Shown here: piece by piece, positions 50,001-58,432 of the stretch
How the letters are laid out: each line of letters starts with the position of its first letter
How positions within the stretch are numbered: position 1 is the stretch's first letter
Assembly (NCBI GenBank): GCA_947243795.1
Contig: OX365938.1
Coordinates: forward strand, 558,001-622,000
DNA: 64,000 bases
Source of the DNA: Saccharomyces uvarum
Taxonomy: Eukaryota > Ascomycota > Saccharomycetes > Saccharomycetales > Saccharomycetaceae
Direction of reading: 5' to 3'
Translations under genes and position numbers: made by a program
Notes under the pieces: model-generated
Seen by the model: only the letters and a program-made list of their open reading frames with translations
Told to the model about the DNA's origin: nothing
Database searches by the model: none

Positions 50001-52667
50001 GAAAAAGCGGAATTCAAGAAAAAAATCTCTATTTTACAAAACAACAACAAAGAAATTGAAGCAGTTAAAACTGAGTATGAGTCCAAGTTGTCGAAGATTC
50101 AAAAGGATCTTGACCAGCAAACTATATATGCTAATACTGCTCAAAATAACTATGAACAGGAATTGCAAAAACACGCAGATGTTTCCAAGACTATTAGTGA
50201 ACTGAGAGAACAATTGCATACTTATAAGGGTCAAGTAGAAACTTTAAACCTAGCGCGTAGCCAATTTGAAAAAACTCTGAAGGAAAACGAAAACAATTGG
50301 AATTCCCAAAAAGAGTCTTTATTAGAACAGCTAGATCTATCCAATTCACGAATCGGAGACCTCTCATCACAAAATAAACTATTATACGATCAAATTGAAT
50401 TATACACCACTGCGGGCAATAAACCAACCGATGCAAAAAGTGGATCTACCTTGAATAATGATATTTTGATCACATTACGTCGTGAAAGAGATATTCTCGA
50501 CACTAAAGTTGCAGTAGCTGAAAGAGATGCTAAAATGCTAAGACAAAAAATATCTTTAATGGATGTTGAATTACAAGAAGCTCGTACGAAACTGTGTAAT
50601 TCAAAGGTAGAAAATGAAAAACGTTCCTTTATCATTCAACAACATGATGAAGTTATGGAAAAGCTAAATCAATTGAATTTATTAAGGGAAAGCAATACAA
50701 CGCTGCGTAATGAACTTGAAAATTCCAATAGTAAGAACAAAGAACTTCAATCTGAATTAGATCGATTAAGGGATAATATTGCGCCTATTGAATCTGAACT
50801 GGGTGCCCTAAAATTTTCCATTCAAGAAAAGGAACAAGAAATCAGACTAACTAAAGAAGAGGTTCATCGTTGGAAAAAGCGCTCGCAGGATATAATGGAA
50901 AAGCATCAACAATTGAGCTCAACTGATTACGAAAAGCTGGAAACTGAGATAGAGAGTTTTAAGGCACAACTCGACGATAAAACGCAACAGGGTGCTGAGT
51001 CTGAGGAAAAATTTAACAGATTAAGAAGGCAAGCTCAAGAAAAATTGAAAGCGTCGAAACTTTCACAGGACTTATTGATTGAGCAACTAAATGAGTTAAA
51101 GGATGCCAAACTTGCATTAGAAAAGTCATTAAACGATGCCAATGCAAGAGTTCAAGAGTTGGATGATGCAAAAGCAGCAGAAAATATGAATCAGTTACGT
51201 ATGATCAAAAAATTACAGGAAGATACAGAAGAGAACTCTAAAGAACTCGAAACAAAGTTGGAAGAAAACGCAATTTCTTATGACTCTACGGTTAAGAAAC
51301 TAAATGAAGAAATTGGTATTTTAAAGGAAGAATTAGAAAAGCAAAGGCAAATTCAGCAACAGTTCCAAGCTGCGGCGGGAACTGAACAAGAAGATTTATC
51401 GAAGGTCGTTGAGTCTATGAAAAGATCATTTGAAGAAGACAAAATCAAATTCATTGAAGAAAAGACCAGAGAAGTTAATCAAAAGATACGAGAGTTCCAA
51501 GAGGCTCAAGAAGCCCAAGAAACGGTTACTCAACCAAGCAATATCAATATAGATGAAATAAAAAAACAATGGGAAGCAGAGCACGACGAAGAAGTCTCGA
51601 AAAAGATCCGTGAAGCCGAGGAAGCTCTCAAAAAGCGCATCAGATTACCTACTGAAGAGAAAATCAGCAAGATAATTGAACGCAAAAAGGAAGACTTGGA
51701 GAAAGAGTTTAACGAAAAAGTGGAGGAAAGGTTAAAGTCGATAAGCCAGTCTGGAAAAATGGAAGATATATTTCAAAAACAACTGGAGAGTAAGATCCAA
51801 GAGAAACAAAAAGAACTAGAGAACGAATACAACAAAAAATTGCAAGAAAAGTTAGGGGAACTTCCATATTCTGATATCATTTCCTCTGATGATAAAGACA
51901 AGTTACGGGCAGATGTTGAGGCCCAATTGAGGGAGGAGTTCAACGATGAATTGCAGAATATAAAGAAAAAATCCTTTGAAGAAGGCAAACAACAAGCAAT
52001 GATGAAAACGACACTTTTAGAGAGAAAGCTTGCCAAGATGGAATCCCAACTTTCAGAAACAAAGCAAGATGTTGATAGCCCTCCCAAACATTTAAACAAA
52101 ATGCCCAATCCATTGTTAGGGTTACCTAGAAAGATCGAAGAGAATTCTAATTCTTCATATAATCCGCTGCTCTCTGGTGAAAAGCTTCTGAAACTAAACT
52201 CTAAATCGTCCTCGTCTGGTGGATTTAATCCTTTTACTTCACCATCTCCGAACAAGTCTTTGCAAAGAGATGAAACTGAAAGAGAGCCTTTGAGCAACGA
52301 AACAGACCCACCGACTCATTTAGCACCCAGTTTCAATATTCCTGCCACACAGGGTCTAAATTCTTCGTCTTCTACATTGTCAACAGATACAAACGATGAG
52401 GAACGCACCGTTAATGAGCAGGAAGAAAATAAAGCATTTGATGGAATTGGTCAATTCCAAGACAGGAAAGTACAAGAGAAAGGGGAGGACCTCAAAACAG
52501 CAAGTGCATCACAAGACGAAACAAAATCCAACAAACGTCCTATTGACGAGGTTGGAGAGTTGAAGGATGATGACGATGAGATTGACACAGATTCTACGAA
52601 CGAAACAAAGAAGATCAAGATCGATAATGAACAAGAAAAGGAACAAGAAAAGGAACAAGAAAAGTAA
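47025..52667 (+). CDS. MLP1: Nuclear-basket filament protein Mlp1 (TPR homologue)
   Basis: An 1880-residue protein (S. cerevisiae 1875). Residues about 60-1650 are almost continuous coiled coil, rich in Glu, Lys, Leu and Asn, as in vertebrate Tpr. The last 230 residues are acidic and Ser-rich with SP/TP sites, ending in Lys-rich patches that suit a nuclear import signal (KKIKIDNEQEKEQEK). Mlp1 is anchored to the pore through Nup60 and retains unspliced mRNA, and it helps process mRNPs. Three 12-bp repeats of GAACAAGAAAAG (52629-52664) code for the final EQEKEQEKEQEK before the stop. Confidence 0.96.
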   Translation: MSDQNASMRSTQNDEDTGERLNAIASFFDCSLEQVKSIDRDIVTNLNDKLLQFNELKSENLQITVSFDELKTNSAKKINSLKTEMESVLRQNDEIRKERNDTSSKFESVQREKTQLSNELESIKRKVNDLSEEKKEIQSSQQRTLKILDERLKELEMVKAENNRSDNERKKLRSTILELETKQQTYISNDLNSKSQLERRTQELNLLQSNKDWLEKELSSKNEQYLSYRQKTNTIISEIRNDLNRIRNDFQLEKTNNDVLRQKNNELSKGLQEKLLQIKTLSDSLNSEKRDFSAEIALKQRLIDLLESQLNAVKEELNKTRESNHSDITINDSKQLISENEKLLKDLQLTKNKLIQCENECLRLSSITEEAGKEDEILTSKSNGDFILVKKQLIKEKRAKEHLQNQIESFIVELEHKVPIINSFKERTDTLENELNNAALLLEHTSNEKNAKIKELNVKNEKLAEYEDEIHILSKQRLDLCRQIQYLLITNSVSNDSKGPLRKEEIKFIQNILQNDDSSTTESDSQKIVTERLVEFRDITQLQEKNSELLRVTRNLADKLESNENKSKNYFKKIENNTINEAKEAIITLQSQKVQLESKIQELEKEREKFKKWTMDQETSPNNSVIQQLTKNKRELESETQDLQARISQVTRESIENMSLLNKEIQDLYDSKSSLSIELGREKSSRILAEERFKLLSNTLDLAKAENDQLRKRSISLQNAISKQDSKTQETLNEYVSCKSKLSVTETELSNLKLEQKLKIESEKNLKQELSELSSEKSSLHIMVTQLQTLQKERENLLDETKKSCQDKINVLENAQNELKAEAIHKDQYIKQLEDDNDSKIEWYQNKIETLRKDHESVMNSLNEKQIEVEKFQYEVKSLEKEIEENKIRLHTYNVLDESINDDSLRRELEKSKINLTDAYSQIQEYKKLYETTDKSLQEMTSKLDESNKEFSNQIQNLTDEKTSLEDKVSLLKEQMSNLNNELDLQNQAMEKEKAEFKKKISILQNNNKEIEAVKTEYESKLSKIQKDLDQQTIYANTAQNNYEQELQKHADVSKTISELREQLHTYKGQVETLNLARSQFEKTLKENENNWNSQKESLLEQLDLSNSRIGDLSSQNKLLYDQIELYTTAGNKPTDAKSGSTLNNDILITLRRERDILDTKVAVAERDAKMLRQKISLMDVELQEARTKLCNSKVENEKRSFIIQQHDEVMEKLNQLNLLRESNTTLRNELENSNSKNKELQSELDRLRDNIAPIESELGALKFSIQEKEQEIRLTKEEVHRWKKRSQDIMEKHQQLSSTDYEKLETEIESFKAQLDDKTQQGAESEEKFNRLRRQAQEKLKASKLSQDLLIEQLNELKDAKLALEKSLNDANARVQELDDAKAAENMNQLRMIKKLQEDTEENSKELETKLEENAISYDSTVKKLNEEIGILKEELEKQRQIQQQFQAAAGTEQEDLSKVVESMKRSFEEDKIKFIEEKTREVNQKIREFQEAQEAQETVTQPSNINIDEIKKQWEAEHDEEVSKKIREAEEALKKRIRLPTEEKISKIIERKKEDLEKEFNEKVEERLKSISQSGKMEDIFQKQLESKIQEKQKELENEYNKKLQEKLGELPYSDIISSDDKDKLRADVEAQLREEFNDELQNIKKKSFEEGKQQAMMKTTLLERKLAKMESQLSETKQDVDSPPKHLNKMPNPLLGLPRKIEENSNSSYNPLLSGEKLLKLNSKSSSSGGFNPFTSPSPNKSLQRDETEREPLSNETDPPTHLAPSFNIPATQGLNSSSSTLSTDTNDEERTVNEQEENKAFDGIGQFQDRKVQEKGEDLKTASASQDETKSNKRPIDEVGELKDDDDEIDTDSTNETKKIKIDNEQEKEQEKEQEK
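52629..52664 (+). repeat. Three tandem 12-bp repeats at the MLP1 C-terminus
   Basis: Three perfect copies of GAACAAGAAAAG (EQEK) end exactly at the TAA stop. The copy number is likely to vary between strains. Confidence 0.95.
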
Positions 52668-53159
52668 ATGTTAAGGATGAAAATGAAAAAAAAAAAAATG
52701 ATAGCTCAAGTCCGGAGTGAAGTTTTCATCTTTAAGTGAAAAGGAAAACTCCTCTATGAGGCACTCAAGACTATTTGTAATATATGTACAACAACATTCA
52801 TTTCTTAAAAGTGTATATTGTCTTAGTTAATATGTGGCGATATATCAAAAGGAGGATTTAGAAGATAATTGCTGATCTCAAGAGAACCGAAGTGGCACTG
52901 AGAATGCGAATACCTCTTCAAAATTACGCTTTACATCACGTTTAATTTTGAACCGATATATTCAAGAAAATAAAATTAGGCTTTACTAAGCTGATCCGGT
53001 ATTTGCCTAATATTGAAGGGAAGAAAAAGCAGGTCTTCGCGAAGACTTCGGCGATATCATAATTTCTCCAAAGTTAAAGCAATGAATATGGAAAAAGAAC
53101 ACTTAATAATTGAGCGCAAAGGTGGAATCAAATGCCAAATAGAGAGGGCAAGGGAACCG
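52668..53159. other. MLP1-PCC1 intergenic region
   Basis: A 492-bp gap on the plus strand. The frame of PCC1 stays open upstream from 53013, with in-frame ATGs at 53082 and 53088 that could add up to 26 residues. No other feature seen. Confidence 0.45.
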
Positions 53160-53496
53160 ATGAAAAGCCAACGAGAAATGCCACTGGATCATACATTGTA
53201 AGTTGAACACATTTTCAAGGGAAGGACCTAGCGAGTTTACTAACTATGGAATGTTTCAAAATATCAGAGAATTGAAAATACCGTTTGAAACGGAAAAGCA
53301 GGCTAGTATAGCCACTAGGGTGCTTTCTCCAGACCCAATTCTGAAGCCGCAAGACTTCCAAGCAGACTACAGCTCCGAAAACAATGTCGTGCTTGCCCAG
53401 TTCAGAAGCATCGACGACAGGGTGCTCCGAGTGGGCGTTAGCAGTGTTATCGATAGCATCAAGACCATTATAGAGACCATGGACGAACTATCGTAG
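53160..53496 (+). CDS. PCC1: KEOPS/EKC complex subunit Pcc1, spliced
   Basis: A spliced gene. Exon 1 is 53160-53197 (MKSQREMPLDHT plus two bases), then a 70-nt intron, and exon 2 is 53268-53496. The product is 88 residues, as in S. cerevisiae. The conserved core holds LKIPFETEKQA, ATRVLSPDP, DYSSENNVVL and RVGVSSVIDSIKTIIETM. Pcc1 is part of KEOPS with Kae1, Bud32, Cgi121 and Gon7, which makes the universal t6A37 modification of ANN-decoding tRNAs and also affects telomeres and transcription. I chose the ATG at 53160 because it gives the family length; in-frame ATGs upstream leave a 26-residue extension possible. Confidence 0.92.
53198..53267 (+). other. PCC1 intron
   Basis: Starts GTAAGT, a less common 5' splice site than GTATGT, has TACTAAC at 53238-53244 and ends CAG. 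The 70-nt length and the 24-nt branch-to-acceptor distance are short but functional in yeast. Confidence 0.93.
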
Positions 53497-54064
53497 ATAG
53501 ACAGAAGGAGCTGTGTTCGCATATGTATGTTTATAGACAGCCGGTGCCATAGTGTAATTTAGGTAGTTTAGTAGCATTCAACATACAGACCGAGCAAGGT
53601 CTAATTGCTAATTCTCCTAGGCCTTTGTGCAGAATTGAAATGTTCTTCTGAGCCTCCAAAAGAAGCAGATGAGGTCTTATTCGCTTTAAATTGGCAGGGT
53701 AACGCGGAAAGTTTTGTTAGGAAAGGGTGACGGCGCTTGGCGTTTTTCTTGATAATAAAAGTCATTTTATGCTCTTGGAGTACGAGATAAGAGAGGTGGA
53801 ATAAACAACTCATAAGCACGTCATAAACTTTTAAGATCAACATTTAGAGCTTTGGTATTGGCTTGTCTTTTACAGCTGTTGAATTTGCGATTTTTTGTTA
53901 GTTTTTTTTCCCCTAGAATTATAGGAACGACTGTTTTCTTTTCAGTTCCCTTTTTTACTGGTTCATATTGATCAGAACACTATCGGTCAACGAACAGGCT
54001 CTGAATTATAGGCGCGTGTAATTCACGACATAATCAGGCGGAAAGTTACACACATCATTATAGC
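53497..54064. other. PCC1-ESL2 intergenic region
   Basis: A 568-bp gap. A minus-strand frame of 80 codons (53601-53843) looks like chance. ESL2 control elements must lie in the right part; none recognised with confidence. Confidence 0.4.
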
Positions 54065-57000
54065 ATGCCTGAAATCTCCGTTCAAAATCCGCTAAGGCTC
54101 TCTGAAAACGGGAATGCTCGTTCTATGTTTCTGTCTACATCACAACCACAACGTCCATCTACTGCTTCATCTTTCCCTATGTCTGTGCACAATGCGGCTA
54201 GGTTGGACTTAACAAATTTTCAGGTACTGAATTCATCTGTTAAAAGACAGAATTCAAATTCAATGAATGAAGATATAAATAGCAGTAAGAGGCGAATAAG
54301 TAGATCCAATTTTTTAGATATTGAATACACCAATAATGCTAGCTCTCAATCGGAAAAGACTACACTTTATCACTCAAGACCAAATCCTTCCGTCAGGTAT
54401 TTGGGTAGTCCAAAACGGGCCTTGCAGAGAGAAAATTCTGTTGAAGTCACGCCATCCTCCCCTTTGATATCGAAGCCCGCTAGTCACACTGGGAAACATA
54501 TTGCATACGACAAATATACCACAGGAATACCGGTCAAATCACCGAACATTTCAAGTAGCAACAGCCTACTTAACATGTCAAAAAGTTCGTTAGCCTACGT
54601 GGATGCAGAACCAGACGGACAGTCCAGTAATGAAATTATTGAGAATTTCCAGCATAAAAAAATTGAAAGCGATGATATTCATAATGAAGATGGCGATGGC
54701 GATGCGGATCCTAATGATTTAAGTAATAGTGAAAACAACAACAACTATAATAATAATAATAATAATAATAATATCAACAATAATAATAACAACAATACTA
54801 ACAATAATAATATTAATAATAATGAAGATGATGATAATAACGAACGGGAAGAAAGTAACGTCTACAGGCCCGCAAATAACAAGAAATCAAGCATCGCTTT
54901 AATCCAAAAATTACAAGAACTATACAAAGTCATAGTTAAGCAAGAAATTGAGTTACAAGAGCGGTGTTCGCAGCTGACGAATTCTCAAACCACTGAATTG
55001 AAGAGTCTATGGACTATCTACAGGATCAATACCGAACTGGTTAACAACTACGTTACGTTTATCACTACCGCCTTATTGCCGTCTCAACCACCACATGACT
55101 TGGTCATTGGCCAAGAGATCGTCGAAATATATAGAATTGAAAGAAGGCTATGGGTTTACGGTACAATAACCTTTTTAGACGTTCTTAAGAACTTCTCCAA
55201 TTTCATGGACCCCGAAGTTTGCTGCCAATTTATTACTCATGTATTTGTTTCATTATCAACCATGATCTCTGATATACCATCCAAATATTCAATCACTTGG
55301 TTACAAAGATTAGGCGACTTATCAAGAATGGCTATAGCATTATATCCCTCAAGTTTCATCGATTGGAAGTTAAGTGCGGAGCATTGGTATACTGAAGCAA
55401 TGAAATACATTTATAATCATGGCAAGCTTTATTATCATATGTCCACAGTGCAGCAAAACACCTTGGAAGCCTTTGTGAATTTAGGGAAAAGTGTTTTTTG
55501 TCAGGAAACGTTTACTCCATCTCCGCAGTATATGCAATTGGTCATCGATAATATTTATCAAAGAGCGTTTGTCGAAAGAAATAATGGCAACCTTAGAAAC
55601 TCGTTATTGATTGAATATCTGAAACATAGTGAAGCCATGCTATTGCCCAGTTTTTTAGAAAGTCCGGACTTGCAGAATGTTGTATTGTCCTACTTTGTTG
55701 AGAAATTTGGTATAGACGCAAATGGTTGCAATATATTCAACCCAGAGGATATGTTTATTCAAAATCCTGACTTCTTCAAATATTTCTTCAGACATGCTCC
55801 ATCTTTTGCACAATCTCATATTTTACAAATCGTTGGATTCGGAGAGCCAAAGAATCCATTTGCCATTCTGTTCGAATTGCCCAAATACTTGAAGGAGAGA
55901 AAGGATAAGAAGGAGCGTAAAAAGTCGTCTAATAACGATTCTTCAATAACGGAAAGCTCGACAAGTAATAGCCGAAATGACAATGATGACAATGATGAAA
56001 TAATGAGTTCCACCACATCCATATCTGAACGTGATTCTCTCATAGAATTTTTCAATGATATTGACACTTTACGACGTCCAATAGTCTCTTCCATGTTAAC
56101 AAATGAAGCTTGGTTGGAATCTTTAAAGTTTTCGAACATGACTTCGTTAAAGTGCGGTATGATAGTGCTTAGGAAGTTCCTTCATGGCCCTTTGGGTATC
56201 GCATTACCTCATTTTTTACCATGGATTTATTTTATTATTTCAATTTGCTTGAAAAGTGGTCAATTGAGTGATCCGATTAGCAAAGAATTTTGGATAGTCA
56301 TCGTCAAGAGGATATTCCCCTGGGATACAATGGTTACTTTCATGAATATTTTAATAGCATGTGTGTTGGACAATGAAGCCTCCAATCCAATTATTGGAAG
56401 CTTATGCAATGAATATAGCGATTTGAATCTAGCTGAACTATTGGATGTTTTCAAAGAGAAGGAAGAACTGCCTGAAATTTGGCGTTGCTGGGGTACATTA
56501 TGGTTTGACACCATCTGCCAAAAGAACACAAATTCAATCAGTGGTGACGATGATTTTGAGGAGGTAGGTATCAAAGATTATATGGCATTGGATTCACCAA
56601 CTGATGGAATAATATTTGATGTGAATGATGAAAACGGTGAGAAATTCTGGAAAAGGGCATGTAGAACCATTTTTCTTTTCAGAGAGTTATCGAGAAGTTT
56701 CCAAATAGGAGTAATAATCAACAATGAATTGTCGATAAACCGTTCATCACTGCAAAGCAATAATGCACTGGTAAATTTGTCATACAAACTCGAGCCATTG
56801 AGTACCTTAGGAAGTAGTGTTCCAACATTAAATACGCTGGAAGGTATTATTGATGTCTTTGAAACAAGAAGCGAGAGCAATATTGATTTGCACGCTGTGC
56901 CGGAACTGAGTGTCATTAAGGGCGGAAGTATTTTCAACTATACTGGCTACAAAAAGCTTTGTCCTAATTACACATGTTTCGATAAGAACGGGGAATTTTT

Positions 57001-57661
57001 AAGTGCCTCTCTTTATACCTCGTGGTATGTTCCAAACGGCAGTAACAATCCAGAGACTGACATAAATAACAGCTGTGAAAAGGAGAACAAGGGCCTGTTC
57101 CTGGAGTGTTTGAAGTCTGATGACCGGGAAATTGACTTGAATACCACGTACTTCGTCTTTGATGCAACATCATGGTTGAGGCACTCAGCACGCATATTCA
57201 AGTTAGCACAAAATAGGCTATTGAAATTTGCTATCTGCTTAACAACATTCCAAGAATTAAGATTTCTACGTAAGTCAAAGGATGAAAACGTTATGGAAGC
57301 AGCCACAAGGGGTATCATAACCATTAGACAACTTTACTACGAGAACAAAGTACTACCTTTAAGGTTCACGGGTAATGTCGCAACGCATATCGAAGAGAAC
57401 TTAGAGTTCGAAGAGCAGATAACATGGAGAACACATGTCGACGAGTTTGTGATCGAATCCATAATGAAAGCACAAGAAAAGCTAGAGAACGCAAACCAAG
57501 CGCCCGTCTCCCCTGACCGCTTCAACTATGTGATCTTGATATCGGATGACGATACTATGAAGAAAAAAGCAGAAGAAAAAAAAATAAAAACACTAAGCAC
57601 GAGATTTGTGTTTTCTTTATGCACAAAACTTGGCGAGCAGCGCCGCTTATGCACAGACTGA
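54065..57661 (+). CDS. ESL2: EST/SMG-like protein with a PIN domain (Esl2)
   Basis: A 1198-residue protein (S. cerevisiae Ykr096w about 1195). The N-terminal 270 residues are disordered, Ser/Asn-rich, with an Asn run around 220-260. A helical EST1/SMG-like TPR region spans about 275-640. The C-terminal PIN domain (about 1025-1190) keeps acidic residues where a PIN nuclease expects them: FVFDATSWLRH, LTTFQELRFL, VDEFVIESI and LISDDDTM. Esl1 and Esl2 are yeast relatives of Smg5/6/7 and are reported in telomere and gene-regulation screens; the nuclease role is inferred. It is named after its paralogue Esl1. Confidence 0.93.
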   Translation: MPEISVQNPLRLSENGNARSMFLSTSQPQRPSTASSFPMSVHNAARLDLTNFQVLNSSVKRQNSNSMNEDINSSKRRISRSNFLDIEYTNNASSQSEKTTLYHSRPNPSVRYLGSPKRALQRENSVEVTPSSPLISKPASHTGKHIAYDKYTTGIPVKSPNISSSNSLLNMSKSSLAYVDAEPDGQSSNEIIENFQHKKIESDDIHNEDGDGDADPNDLSNSENNNNYNNNNNNNNINNNNNNNTNNNNINNNEDDDNNEREESNVYRPANNKKSSIALIQKLQELYKVIVKQEIELQERCSQLTNSQTTELKSLWTIYRINTELVNNYVTFITTALLPSQPPHDLVIGQEIVEIYRIERRLWVYGTITFLDVLKNFSNFMDPEVCCQFITHVFVSLSTMISDIPSKYSITWLQRLGDLSRMAIALYPSSFIDWKLSAEHWYTEAMKYIYNHGKLYYHMSTVQQNTLEAFVNLGKSVFCQETFTPSPQYMQLVIDNIYQRAFVERNNGNLRNSLLIEYLKHSEAMLLPSFLESPDLQNVVLSYFVEKFGIDANGCNIFNPEDMFIQNPDFFKYFFRHAPSFAQSHILQIVGFGEPKNPFAILFELPKYLKERKDKKERKKSSNNDSSITESSTSNSRNDNDDNDEIMSSTTSISERDSLIEFFNDIDTLRRPIVSSMLTNEAWLESLKFSNMTSLKCGMIVLRKFLHGPLGIALPHFLPWIYFIISICLKSGQLSDPISKEFWIVIVKRIFPWDTMVTFMNILIACVLDNEASNPIIGSLCNEYSDLNLAELLDVFKEKEELPEIWRCWGTLWFDTICQKNTNSISGDDDFEEVGIKDYMALDSPTDGIIFDVNDENGEKFWKRACRTIFLFRELSRSFQIGVIINNELSINRSSLQSNNALVNLSYKLEPLSTLGSSVPTLNTLEGIIDVFETRSESNIDLHAVPELSVIKGGSIFNYTGYKKLCPNYTCFDKNGEFLSASLYTSWYVPNGSNNPETDINNSCEKENKGLFLECLKSDDREIDLNTTYFVFDATSWLRHSARIFKLAQNRLLKFAICLTTFQELRFLRKSKDENVMEAATRGIITIRQLYYENKVLPLRFTGNVATHIEENLEFEEQITWRTHVDEFVIESIMKAQEKLENANQAPVSPDRFNYVILISDDDTMKKKAEEKKIKTLSTRFVFSLCTKLGEQRRLCTD
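54735..54840 (+). repeat. Asn-codon trinucleotide tract in ESL2
   Basis: AAT/AAC repeats interrupted by Ile, Tyr and Thr codons encode an Asn run of more than 30 residues in the disordered N-terminal part. Polyasparagine tracts are prone to slippage and can drive condensation. Confidence 0.85.
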
Positions 57662-57797
57662 CCTTGCACAAAACCGTGTACAGCTACGGTCATAATAATA
57701 ATAAATTTATTTTTAATATACTTTCTATACGCATATAATCAACTGATGTTTACAATTTTACTAGCGTTTTCGTTTGAGCAAGCCTCACCGAGCCTCT

Positions 57798-57854
57798 GTC
57801 GGAACAGATCGGAATACCCCCACAGTTCCGTCGGAACAGGTCGGAACAGGTCGG
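57798..57854 (+). repeat. Tandem CGG-containing decamers in the PCK1 promoter
   Basis: GTCGGAACAG-type units recur with CGG at 57800, 57810, 57832, 57842 and 57852, mostly exactly 10 bp apart. TTCCGTCGGAA at 57826-57836 forms a perfect inverted repeat around one T. CGG triplets are the half-sites of Zn2Cys6 regulators. Confidence 0.7.
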
Positions 57855-57861
57855 GATCACA

Positions 57862-57954
57862 ACGGATGAATGGAGATCTCACTTTCCCGATTTGGCAACT
57901 GGCCGTTTCTTTTTTTGTGTCACAATAGGGAATACAGAGCTTCCTTTCATCCGG
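57862..57954 (+). promoter_or_regulatory. CSRE elements of PCK1
   Basis: ACGGATGAATGG (57862-57873) matches YCGGAYRRAWGG at 11 of 12, and CCTTTCATCCGG (57943-57954) matches its reverse complement fully. These carbon-source-responsive elements bind Cat8 and Sip4 and switch PCK1 on when glucose is gone. They lie 480-570 bp before the start. Confidence 0.8.
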
Positions 57955-58198
57955 CACGGCTGTGCTGAACATATCGGCAAAGCTCCGGGTATTTGAGCTG
58001 TGCAAGGCAAATGTGCTGGCTGGACGAACAAGCGGTAGGTTGTTATAGCATTATGGGTAGGCGGATAAAGGGCCCAAACAAGATAGTAACATTCAGACGC
58101 GTCTGGTTGGGCAAGCCGTCACTTTTTGTGCATTAAGTAATCCCTAACTGAGGGATTGCAGTTCTAAACAGATTATAGAAGACCACAAAAAAAAAAGG

Positions 58199-58206
58199 TA
58201 TATAAA
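58199..58206 (+). promoter_or_regulatory. PCK1 TATA box
   Basis: TATATAAA lies 227-234 bp before the PCK1 ATG, below a poly-A tract. Confidence 0.65.
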
Positions 58207-58432
58207 GACAACAAAGTCTCGGTAAATTCTAAGGAAGTTCTTCTTGTATCCATTATTAATTCATTACTTGTTTTCTTATACTCGATAATAATAATCAACA
58301 CCAAACAAACAACAATTTTAAGGGATTCATCTACCGATTTCTCTTTTTCAGTTTAAATAATAACCATATTCTTTTAACTCAAAAAAAAATATTAAAAATT
58401 CACTCAACCAATAATTCCATAAAATAACAAAT

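Noticed and set aside
47033-52297. Many Ser/Phe-rich antisense frames opposite MLP1
   Set aside because: Coiled-coil genes rich in GAA, AAA and CAA codons give stop-poor antisense frames that read Ser, Phe and Leu; these are shadows.
53601-53843. 80-codon minus-strand frame between PCC1 and ESL2
   Set aside because: No similarity recognised, and it lies in an intergenic region where chance frames of this size are common.
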